6,888 bases of DNA from Candidatus Solincola tengchongensis (lineage in GTDB: Bacteria > Actinomycetota > Geothermincolia > Geothermincolales > RBG-13-55-18). This document shows positions 1 to 5,885 of this stretch, piece by piece. The stretch covers positions 1 to 6,888 of the forward strand of contig JACVJH010000128.1 in the NCBI GenBank assembly GCA_015711895.1, read 5' to 3'. The notes under the pieces were generated by a model. The model saw only the letters and a list, made by a program, of their open reading frames with translations, did no database searches and was not told where the DNA came from. How positions within the stretch are numbered: the stretch's first letter is position 1; the number at the start of each line of letters is the position of its first letter. The translations under genes and the position numbers were made by a program.

Positions 1-694
<694 letters not shown>

Positions 695-699
695 ACCCT

Positions 700-707
700 A
701 CCTCCTT
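700..707 (-). promoter_or_regulatory. Ribosome binding site of the 694 acyl-CoA dehydrogenase
   Basis: AAGGAGGT on the minus strand, 5 nt before the ATG at 694. It is a near-perfect Shine-Dalgarno sequence and fixes that start. Confidence 0.8.
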
Positions 708-806
708 TTTCCTCATCCGTTGCTCTCTTAAGAGGCCCTCCCTTCCTCGGCGCAGCGGGCAGCATGGCTTGCCGCTTTCCCGCCGCGCGACGTCTATAAT
801 ACTAAA

Positions 807-914
807 TCACTTCTTGCGCGCTTCACCACCCCGCATCTCTTCCGGGCTCCACGCTCCGCAAGCCGGGCACAGTACCATGTTTTCATATCCAACTTTGAGG
901 GATCGCTCCTTCAT
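807..914 (-). CDS. Possible 35-residue microprotein with one CPACG zinc knuckle
   Basis: The ORF runs from ATG 914 to TGA 807. Its centre reads MVLCPACGAWSPEEM, a CxxC knuckle followed by Gly and Trp, as in one half of a zinc ribbon; the second CxxC pair needed for a full ribbon is missing. The C-terminus is basic (ARKK). No convincing Shine-Dalgarno sequence precedes the ATG. The frame stays open upstream, back to a stop near 976, but has no usual start codon there. GC at third codon positions is about 57 % by my count, lower than in the neighbouring enzymes. It could be a real small protein, a decayed remnant of a longer zinc-ribbon gene, or chance. I do not recognise a family. Confidence 0.25.
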   Translation of the reverse strand: MKERSLKVGYENMVLCPACGAWSPEEMRGGEARKK

Positions 915-936
915 GTCTTGTCTATTTGCCTCTTCT

Positions 937-963
937 GTCGAGATGACAGCTTGGTCTCTCGAC
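937..963 (-). other. Hairpin-forming inverted repeat downstream of the Asp-type dehydrogenase
   Basis: GTCGAGA (957-963 on the minus strand) pairs perfectly with TCTCGAC (937-943) across 13 nt. Within the loop, GAC and GTC can pair for three more base pairs, leaving a bulged A. No T tract follows on either strand, so a classical intrinsic terminator is unlikely. It sits 51 bp past the stop codon at 1014 and could be an mRNA-end structure, an operator or incidental. Confidence 0.35.
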
Positions 964-1013
964 CTCCTTCAACCTGAAAAGCGCTCGCTGAAACGATGCA
1001 ATACCTCCTGTTC

Positions 1014-2156
1014 TCAGCGTCCCAGGAGGGAACGGGCCATGACCAGGCGCTGGATCTGGTTGGTCCCATCCCAGATCTGGTTTATCTTGGCATCCCGCAT
1101 GAGTTTCTCCACCGGGTAGTCGCGCATGTACCCGTAGCCTCCGAAGACCTGCACAACGTCGGTGGTCACCCGCATGGCCATGTCCGAGCAGAAGGTCTTG
1201 GCCATGGCCGCCTCCCGGGTGAAGGGCATGCCCTGCGTCTCCAGCCAAGCGGCCTTGTAGTACATGAGCCTTCCCGCTTCGATGTCCATGTCCATGTCCG
1301 CCAGCATGAACTGGATGGCCTGGTTCTCGATTATGGGGCGGCCGAACTGTACCCGCTGCCGGGCGTAATCCACCGCCGCCTCCAGGGCGGCGCGCGCTAT
1401 GCCCACGGAACTGGAGGCCACGGAGACGCGCGCCTTGTCCAGGGTCATCATGGCTATCTTGAAGCCCTGTCCCTCCTCTCCCAGCAGGTTCTCCGCCGGG
1501 ACTTTGCAGTTGTCCAGGATGACCTCGGAGGTCACTGAAGCGCGCACCCCCATCTTGCGCTCCTTCTTGCCGCCGGAGAGGCCCGGGGTCCCCTTGGGCA
1601 CCAGAAAGCAGGAGAGGCCGCGGGTACCCCGGGAGGGATCGGTGGAGGCGTACACGGTGTGCAGGTCGGCGATGCCCCCGTTGGAGATGAAGCACTTGGT
1701 CCCGTTGAGGACGTAGAAATCCCCATCCCGGACGGCGGTGGTCCTCACCGCCCCGGCGTCGGAGCCCGCCTCGGGCTCGGTGAGGGCCATGGCCGCGAGT
1801 GAAGGGCGGGAGGTGAGGTCGGTGAGATACTTGCGTTTCTGCTCCTCGCTCCCGGCCACAAGAAGAGGTGTCACCCCCAGGTTGTTGGCCCCCAGGATGG
1901 TGGCAAACCCGCAGCATCCCCAGGCCAGCTCCTCGTTGACGATACAGGCAGTGAGGAAGTCCATGCCCTGTCCTCCGTACTCCTCGGGCACGTAGGTATA
2001 GGTGAAGCCGGCCCGGAAAGCCCTCTCCACGAACCACTCCGGGTACTCCTCCCTCTCATCGTACTCCGCGGCCACAGGGCGGATCTCCCGTTCCGCGAAC
2101 TCGTGGGCCACCCTGCGGACGGCCTCCTGCTCCTCGCTCAACCGGAAGGAAATCAA
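1014..2156 (-). CDS. Acyl-CoA dehydrogenase with Asp at the catalytic-base position
   Basis: Full-length FAD-dependent acyl-CoA dehydrogenase, 380 residues, the usual family length. An N-terminal helical domain is followed by the signature ALTEPEAGSDAGA (about 124-136), NGTKCFISNGG, and DNCKVPAENLLGEEGQG (about 215-231). The C-terminal helical domain contains FGGYGYMRDYP and LMRDAKINQIWDGTNQIQR. In that last motif medium- and short-chain dehydrogenases carry the catalytic Glu (IYEGT, Glu376 of mammalian MCAD); here the codon at 1068-1070 is GAT, giving Asp363. The alternative Glu used by isovaleryl- and long-chain enzymes (LER motif) is Ala in DKARVSV, so it does not compensate. I chose TTG 2156 as start because GGGAGGTG (2163-2170) lies 6 nt before it and MISFRLSEEQ is a typical N-terminus. 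GTG 2165, in frame, overlaps that ribosome binding site and would add three residues. The enzyme probably acts on an acyl- or cyclic acyl-CoA; its substrate is unknown. Confidence 0.93.
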   Translation of the reverse strand: MISFRLSEEQEAVRRVAHEFAEREIRPVAAEYDEREEYPEWFVERAFRAGFTYTYVPEEYGGQGMDFLTACIVNEELAWGCCGFATILGANNLGVTPLLVAGSEEQKRKYLTDLTSRPSLAAMALTEPEAGSDAGAVRTTAVRDGDFYVLNGTKCFISNGGIADLHTVYASTDPSRGTRGLSCFLVPKGTPGLSGGKKERKMGVRASVTSEVILDNCKVPAENLLGEEGQGFKIAMMTLDKARVSVASSSVGIARAALEAAVDYARQRVQFGRPIIENQAIQFMLADMDMDIEAGRLMYYKAAWLETQGMPFTREAAMAKTFCSDMAMRVTTDVVQVFGGYGYMRDYPVEKLMRDAKINQIWDGTNQIQRLVMARSLLGR

Positions 2157-2361
2157 TCTCCGCACCTCCCTCGTCGATCAGGTCGTTCCGCCTTCAGGTC
2201 CATGTGGGGGTGTGAGGATCCCATGCCCTCTGCCCTGACCCTGCGCGCCAACCGCCGTGCCCCACGGAAAGCAAGCCCTCCGTTCCCTACGGCTCCGTCC
2301 AAGGCCTCCTTGAACCTCTTTCCCTCCGCCTCCCCGCCCCGGCCTCGCAAGCCGGCGTCCT
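2157..2361. other. 205-bp gap between hydratase and Asp-type dehydrogenase
   Basis: GC-rich spacer. Shortly after the hydratase stop, CCGGC-TTGCGAG-GCCGG could form a 5-bp stem, but no T tract follows. I see no convincing promoter or gene; reading frames that cross it look like frame shadows of the hydratase end. Confidence 0.4.
2163..2170 (-). promoter_or_regulatory. Ribosome binding site that decides the TTG start at 2156
   Basis: GGGAGGTG on the minus strand with 6 nt (CGGAGA) before TTG 2156. The competing GTG at 2165-2163 is formed by the last bases of this same motif, so it cannot use it at a workable distance. Confidence 0.6.
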
Positions 2362-3159
2362 CTACCTCCCTCTGAAGGCGGGCCTGCGTTTCTCGATGAA
2401 GGCCCGCATTCCCTCCTTCTGGTCCTCGGTGGAGAAGAGCAGGGAGAAGCATTTACGCTCATAGGCCAGCCCGGTGTAGAGGTCGGTGTTCATCCCCTCG
2501 TTGACGCAGGCTTTGGCGCAGGCTAGGGCCACGGCCCCGTTGCGGATGCAGCGAAGGGCGAGCTCCCTGGCCTCCTCCATGAGCCGCTCCACCGGGACCA
2601 CCCTATTTACCAGGCCCATCTCCAGGCAGGTTCGCGCGTCGAAGAAGGAGCCGGTGAAGATCATCTCCTTGGCCCGGTGGGGGCCTATCAGGCGGGGAAG
2701 GCGCTGCGTCCCTCCCGCCCCGGGGATGATACCTAGGGTGATCTCCGGCATGCCGAAGACGGCGGTCTCCGAGGCCACGATCATGTCGCAGACCAGGGCC
2801 AGCTCACATCCCCCTCCCAGGGCGTAACCGCTGACCGCGGCGATGACCGGCTTGGGGATGCGCTCGATCTTCTCGAAACCCGAAAGATCTGCCCCGTAAG
2901 CGTTGAGCATATCTGGGGCGTACTTATCCGCCATCTCCTTGATGTCCCCCCCGGCGGCGAAGACCTCCTCACCGCCGGTCACGATGACCGCGCGCACGGA
3001 ACCGTCCCGCGCCAACATGTCCGCGGCGCGGCCCAGCTCGGCTATGAGCTCCAGGTTCAGTGCGTTCCTGACTTCCGGGCGGTTCAGCCGCAGCACGGCT
3101 ATCCCCTCCTCGTCGCGTTCCACGACAAGATGTTTGAACTCCCAGTTCTCAGCGTTCAT
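2362..3159 (-). CDS. Enoyl-CoA hydratase (crotonase type)
   Basis: Crotonase-fold enzyme of 265 residues, the usual length, expected to hydrate trans-2-enoyl-CoA to 3-hydroxyacyl-CoA in the cytoplasm. The fold begins with LRLNRPEVRNALN (about 23-35). The oxyanion-hole loop is VFAAGGDIKEM (66-76), and ALGGGCELALVCD (113-125) holds Glu119. MPEITLGIIPGAGGTQRLPR (137-156) holds Glu139. These two Glu match Glu144 and Glu164 of rat mitochondrial hydratase, so true hydratase activity is likely. The C-terminus (MRAFIEKRRPAFRGR) is the standard ending. ATG 3159 has AAGGAGG at 3164-3170, 4 nt away. It lies downstream of a second, paralogous hydratase but is separated from it by 522 bp and a likely terminator, so it may have its own promoter. 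The next gene, the Asp-type dehydrogenase, begins 205 bp further on. Confidence 0.95.
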   Translation of the reverse strand: MNAENWEFKHLVVERDEEGIAVLRLNRPEVRNALNLELIAELGRAADMLARDGSVRAVIVTGGEEVFAAGGDIKEMADKYAPDMLNAYGADLSGFEKIERIPKPVIAAVSGYALGGGCELALVCDMIVASETAVFGMPEITLGIIPGAGGTQRLPRLIGPHRAKEMIFTGSFFDARTCLEMGLVNRVVPVERLMEEARELALRCIRNGAVALACAKACVNEGMNTDLYTGLAYERKCFSLLFSTEDQKEGMRAFIEKRRPAFRGR

Positions 3160-3251
3160 CTCGCCTCCTTGCCTTCCTTTTCCGGTCCAGAAGCCGGCGC
3201 GCCGGCGATGCCGCTTCAGTCACTCTCCTCGCGCACCGGCCGGGATACGGT

Positions 3252-3275
3252 CCCTTACCCGCTCCCCTTACCCGC
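3252..3275. repeat. Tandem 11-bp direct repeat in the hydratase leader
   Basis: CCCTTACCCGC occurs at 3252-3262 and again at 3265-3275, a 13-bp period, about 95-115 bp upstream of the hydratase ATG at 3159. It could be a binding site for a regulator with two half-sites, or a chance slip duplication. Confidence 0.35.
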
Positions 3276-3372
3276 CTCCACGGCAAGCGGGAACGCCGCC
3301 CCGCCTCGAACGGGGGTGAGCACACCTCCCTCAGCCCTCGCCGGAGGAGGACAAGGCCATCAGGGGACTTGT

Positions 3373-3402
3373 TGTATACGGTTTAACCCTCGGTGCCGTG
3401 AA
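3373..3402 (-). promoter_or_regulatory. Weak sigma-70-like promoter candidate for the 3159 hydratase
   Basis: On the minus strand TTCACG (3397-3402) is followed after 18 bp by TATACA (3373-3378), in a locally AT-richer patch. It lies downstream of the terminator at 3656 and would give a leader of about 200 nt before the ATG at 3159. The -35 match is only moderate. Confidence 0.22.
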
Positions 3403-3655
3403 GGATGCACCGGCAGGCAGTCCGGACCGCACTGCCTTCCACGGCGGGCCTCGAGCGCCCCATGTTCGGGAAAGGCCCATGCATACAGGCAAAGCGGAAA
3501 CGGCGTCGATCAGAGGAGATGGGCGCCTCTCTCCAAGCCGGAGAACCGACAGCGCCCTGGGATTCGCCGCCTTACAACGTGAGGCGCGGATGCAAAGGTC
3601 GGCCGATACCCGAGGCGCCTACCGCAACCGTGCACCCTCAATCTCCGCCGGGCTC

Positions 3656-3681
3656 AAAAAACAGGGTCCCAGCGGGGTCCC
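3656..3681 (-). terminator. Intrinsic terminator directly after the acidic-tailed hydratase
   Basis: Right after the TGA at 3682, the minus strand reads GGGACCC-CGCT-GGGACCC, then TG and six T (3661-3656). The two arms pair through six G-C pairs around one A-A mismatch with a 4-nt loop, and an outer A-T pair includes the last base of the stop codon. The GC stem plus T run is the expected form of a Rho-independent terminator and suggests a transcription break before the next hydratase. Confidence 0.6.
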
Positions 3682-4593
3682 TCACTCGAAGAGGTCTTCC
3701 TCCTCTTCCTCTTCCGGCTCCCCGCTGTCCACTTCGAGTGCGCTTCCCGAGGCCGTGAAGGCGACCCCCGCGGCTTCCTGCTCCTCCCCGCCGGCCTCGG
3801 GTCCCCCTCCAACGGCGGACGCCTCCCGCGAGGCCCTCTCCTCCGTGAAACGGCGCATGCCGCGTGCCGGATCTCCACTCGCGAAGCAGGTGGAAAAGGA
3901 TTCCAGTTCGAGCTCCATGCCGTGGGTGAGGTCCAGGTCCAGGGAACGGTTCAGGCTGCGTTTGGCCAGGTAGAGGGCTGTCCTCCCTCCCTGGGAGAGC
4001 TTGTCCACCCATTCCCGCACCCGTGACTCCAGCTCTTCATCCCCCACCACCTCGTTCACCAACCCCCACGCCGCCGCCGTCTCCGCGTTCACCACGCGTC
4101 CGGTGAGGAGCATCTCGCGGGCACGGCGCAGCCCCACAAAGCGGGCCAATCTCTGGGTGCCTCCCCCGGAGGGGATCATCCCCAGCCGTATCTCCGGAAA
4201 GGCGAAGCGGGCACTGGGGGTCGCCAGGGCCAGGTCGCAGGCCAGGCAGATCTCCAGACCCAGCCCCATGGCCACGCCGTTCACCGCGGCGATGGTGGGG
4301 ACGGTGAGCTCCGCTATGCGGTTGGTTATCATCTGGGCCTCGCGGGCGCGGCGCCGCGCCGCCAGCGGGGTGGCGCCCTCCAGGTCGCTCAGCTCCATGC
4401 CGGCGCAGAAAGCCTCACCCCGCCCGGAGAAGACCACCGCCCTGACCTCGCCGCGCGATTCGAGGGCGTTGAGGCAGGCCCACAGGTCACGGACCGAACC
4501 CGGCGGCAAGGCGTTGAGCCTCTCCGGGCGGTTGAAATAGACCCATCCGGCACCCCCGACCACTTCCCAGGCGATGGAGCCCCGTTCCTCCAT
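3682..4593 (-). CDS. Enoyl-CoA hydratase/isomerase family protein with acidic C-terminal tail
   Basis: Crotonase-fold protein of 303 residues, some 40-45 longer than usual. The core has FNRPERLNAL (20-29), the oxyanion loop AFCAGMELSD (61-70), VAMGLGLEICLACD with Glu114, and FPEIRLGMIPSGGGTQRLAR with Glu134. Both catalytic Glu of true hydratases are therefore present, which favours hydration over the isomerase or lyase reactions of this superfamily. The normal core ends near MRRFTEER (246-253). Beyond it lies a Gly/Ala/Glu-rich, probably disordered extension ending EPEEEEEEDLFE. ATG 4593 has AAAGGGGG at 4599-4606, 5 nt away; an ATG at 4597 is out of frame. It is transcribed after the hydroxyacyl-CoA dehydrogenase (224-bp gap) and stops at the terminator at 3656. 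Sequence identity to the neighbouring hydratase looks moderate, so the two probably differ in substrate range. Confidence 0.92.
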   Translation of the reverse strand: MEERGSIAWEVVGGAGWVYFNRPERLNALPPGSVRDLWACLNALESRGEVRAVVFSGRGEAFCAGMELSDLEGATPLAARRRAREAQMITNRIAELTVPTIAAVNGVAMGLGLEICLACDLALATPSARFAFPEIRLGMIPSGGGTQRLARFVGLRRAREMLLTGRVVNAETAAAWGLVNEVVGDEELESRVREWVDKLSQGGRTALYLAKRSLNRSLDLDLTHGMELELESFSTCFASGDPARGMRRFTEERASREASAVGGGPEAGGEEQEAAGVAFTASGSALEVDSGEPEEEEEEDLFE

Positions 4594-4640
4594 CCATGCC
4601 CCCTTTCAAATGCGGAGAGAGTCTCCGGGCCCCCTCCTTC

Positions 4641-4677
4641 CGGCGATGACCCTTCCGGCGATGCGCTTTTATCGCCG
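4641..4677. repeat. CGGCGAT array with exact 15-bp phasing
   Basis: CGGCGAT starts at 4641 and 4656, and its reverse complement ATCGCCG starts at 4671, so three copies sit at a strict 15-bp interval. The first two belong to a longer 13-bp direct repeat, CCTTCCGGCGATG (4636-4648 and 4651-4663). The last two form an inverted repeat with an 8-nt loop and no T tract after it. The array lies about 50-85 bp upstream of the hydratase start at 4593, where an operator or leader structure could be. Confidence 0.4.
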
Positions 4678-4759
4678 CCTCCGCGTTCAAAGCCTAGGTG
4701 CGAGTTCTGCAGGCTCTCGCGGCCTCCCCGTCCGCCGCGGGAACGCGTTGATCACCCTT

Positions 4760-4814
4760 GCCCCGTCTTGCGCCCCAGGAGCCCCGCGGCGACCATGCGG
4801 CGCACCAGCGGCGG
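4760..4814 (-). repeat. Extragenic copy of a 55-bp perfect direct repeat
   Basis: Identical over 55 bp to 4871-4925, which lies inside the 3-hydroxyacyl-CoA dehydrogenase gene. The offset of 111 bp is exactly 37 codons, so the copy keeps the reading frame but lies after the gene's stop codon. Confidence 0.92.
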
Positions 4815-4817
4815 GGT

Positions 4818-5702
4818 TCACAACTTCCAGTAGCTCTCCTGTTTGCCGCTGGAATAATCGTAATAACCCCGCCCCGTCTTGCGCCCCAGGAGCCCCGCGG
4901 CGACCATGCGGCGCACCAGCGGCGGAGGATAATACTTGGGATCCCCGGTGTCGTTGTAGATGGCTAGGGAAGCGTTCATGAGGACGTCGATGCCGGTCAT
5001 GTCCGCCAGTTCCAGCGGACCCATGGGCAGGTTGTACCCCAGGCGCATGGCCTTATCGATATCCTCGGGAGTGGCCACTCCGGCTTCCAGCATCCTGGCC
5101 GCCTCCATGCCCATGGGGAGGTAGAGGCGGTTGGCGATGAAACCGGCATGGTCCTTGAGCACCCGCACCGTCTCCTTGCCCACCGACTGCGCCCACCTCT
5201 CGGCGATCTCCATGGTCTCGTCGGAAGTCTGGAGTCCCCGGATTATCTCGCACAGCCGCATCAGGGGCACCGGGCTGAAGAAATGGGTTCCCACCACCTT
5301 GTCCGGCCTCTTGGTGGCCGCGGCGATGGAGGTTATGGGGATGGCCGAGGTGTTGGTGGCCAGAATGGTGTGCGGCGGACATATCTCGTCCAGCTGTGAG
5401 AATACCTGCCTCTTCACCTCCAGGTCCTCGAAGACCGCCTCCACCACCAGGTCGCAGTCCGAAGCCTCCCGGAGGTCGGTGGTGGTGCTCAGGTTGGCAA
5501 GGGCGGCATCATGCTGTTCCTGGGTGATCTTTTCCTTGGAGAGGAACTTTCCCAGGGAGCCCCGGATGGCCTCCATGCCCTTGGCGGTGCGTTCCTCGTC
5601 CACGTCGTGCATCTTAACCTGGTAACCGGCAAAGGCGGTCACCTGGGCGATGCCGCTTCCCATCAGGCCGGAGCCGACCACGAACACCTTTTTGATCTCC
5701 AT
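4818..5702 (-). CDS. 3-hydroxyacyl-CoA dehydrogenase (3-hydroxybutyryl-CoA dehydrogenase type)
   Basis: NAD(P)-dependent oxidation of 3-hydroxyacyl-CoA to 3-ketoacyl-CoA, or the reverse; cytoplasmic, 294 residues, slightly above the usual 280-285. The Rossmann nucleotide-binding loop is VVGSGLMGSGIAQ (8-20), with the acidic residue MHDVD (31-35) at the end of the second strand, which favours NAD. The active site is visible: Ser119 in ATNTSAIPITS, His140 in GTHFFSPVPLM, Glu152 in RLCEII, and Asn191 in HAGFIANRL; these match the Ser/His/Glu/Asn set of the human mitochondrial enzyme. The C-terminal helical dimerisation domain includes LGYNLPMGPLELADMTGID and ends GRKTGRGYYDY plus 11 residues. 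ATG 5702 has GGGAGGT at 5711-5717, 8 nt away. The open frame extends upstream to 5864, but that part has no family similarity. Stand-alone form: no hydratase domain is fused. The 3' end is partly duplicated downstream. Confidence 0.96.
   Translation of the reverse strand: MEIKKVFVVGSGLMGSGIAQVTAFAGYQVKMHDVDEERTAKGMEAIRGSLGKFLSKEKITQEQHDAALANLSTTTDLREASDCDLVVEAVFEDLEVKRQVFSQLDEICPPHTILATNTSAIPITSIAAATKRPDKVVGTHFFSPVPLMRLCEIIRGLQTSDETMEIAERWAQSVGKETVRVLKDHAGFIANRLYLPMGMEAARMLEAGVATPEDIDKAMRLGYNLPMGPLELADMTGIDVLMNASLAIYNDTGDPKYYPPPLVRRMVAAGLLGRKTGRGYYDYSSGKQESYWKL
4871..4925 (-). repeat. Intragenic copy of the 55-bp perfect direct repeat
   Basis: Encodes PPLVRRMVAAGLLGRKTG near the C-terminus of the hydroxyacyl-CoA dehydrogenase, a conserved family segment. 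This is therefore presumably the original copy, and the one at 4760-4814 the derived one. Confidence 0.92.
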
Positions 5703-5885
5703 TGCCGCTGACCTCCCGTGCCTCTTCCTTTCCCAGCCGTCCTCCTTCCTGCAGCCGCACCTTCGAGGATCGGTGTGGATGTCACCCCATCTCTGAAGAA
5801 GCGGCCTTCCAGCTTCGCACGGTATTCCCCGCGCATGAGGCGAAATAACGCGGAATTCCCGCATTTCAGCCGTGAACCAAGTATA
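5703..5885. other. 183-bp gap upstream of the hydroxyacyl-CoA dehydrogenase
   Basis: Immediately after the stop of the small membrane protein, the minus strand carries TATACT (5880-5885), which resembles a -10 box but has no good -35. An EcoRI-like GGAATTCC palindrome lies further on. The segment ends with the ribosome binding site at 5711-5717. No terminator is visible here. Confidence 0.35.

Larger units (their letters stand above)
695..1013. other. 319-bp gap between the two acyl-CoA dehydrogenase genes
   Basis: This stretch is visibly more AT-rich than the flanking genes. Going down the minus strand from the stop at 1014 it holds a hairpin-forming inverted repeat (937-963) and a possible 35-codon ORF (914-807). 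An AT-rich patch follows with TATTAT at 796-801, about 100 bp upstream of the next gene, which could be a -10 element; I find no convincing -35 partner. CTCTTAAGAG at 725-734 is a 10-bp palindrome. There is no clear intrinsic terminator: the short T run near 976-979 follows only a 3-bp stem. Confidence 0.5.
3160..3681. other. 522-bp gap between the two hydratase genes
   Basis: The largest non-coding stretch. At its upstream end (3656-3681) is an intrinsic terminator for the acidic-tailed hydratase. Further on are a weak promoter candidate (3373-3402) and a tandem 11-bp repeat (3252-3275). Nearest the next gene are a 14-bp perfect palindrome GCCGGCGCGCCGGC (3193-3206) and the ribosome binding site at 3164-3170. 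Long open frames on the plus strand here (for example 3130-3582 and 3398-3973) have Pro/Arg/Ser-rich products without recognisable domains and run antisense into real genes, so I do not call them. Confidence 0.5.
4594..4817. other. Gap holding a decayed copy of the upstream gene's 3' end
   Basis: Starting 3 nt past the dehydrogenase stop codon, the minus strand repeats 55 bp of that gene's own 3' region (4814-4760) in the same frame. It encodes PPLVRRMVAAGLLGRKTG again, then QG and a stop at 4752-4754. Beyond it resemblance fades, though at the same 111-bp offset TCCCGCGGC matches TCCAGCGGC of the gene in 8 of 9 bases. The remainder (4594-4700) carries the phased repeat and the ribosome binding site of the next gene. 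Confidence 0.6.

Noticed and set aside
795..800. Perfect TATAAT on the plus strand
   Set aside because: No -35 element at 16-19 bp and no plus-strand gene follows; it would only drive antisense RNA. The AT patch is more plausible as a minus-strand -10.
974..1000. Possible terminator after the dehydrogenase stop at 1014 (AGCGAGCGCTTTTC)
   Set aside because: The stem is only 3 bp with a workable loop and the T run is four bases.
922..2037. Long minus-strand open frame of about 370 codons
   Set aside because: It is a frame shadow of the acyl-CoA dehydrogenase at 1014-2156: Gly/Arg/His-rich product with no domain, caused by GC-rich codons.
2153..2452. Minus-strand frame overlapping the hydratase end and the following gap
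   Set aside because: It overlaps the conserved hydratase C-terminus in another frame, and its product has no recognisable domain.
3193..3206. 14-bp perfect palindrome GCCGGCGCGCCGGC
   Set aside because: In sequence this GC-rich about one such palindrome per window is expected by chance, so it is not reported as a finding by itself.
3130..3582. Plus-strand open frames in the large gap (also 3398-3973 and 3405-3758)
   Set aside because: No ribosome binding site, Pro/Ser/Arg-rich products, and overlap antisense to well-supported genes at their ends.
5703..5864. 54-residue N-terminal extension of the hydroxyacyl-CoA dehydrogenase frame
   Set aside because: The family N-terminus and a good ribosome binding site fit the ATG at 5702; the extension is Arg/Cys-rich and unlike the family.
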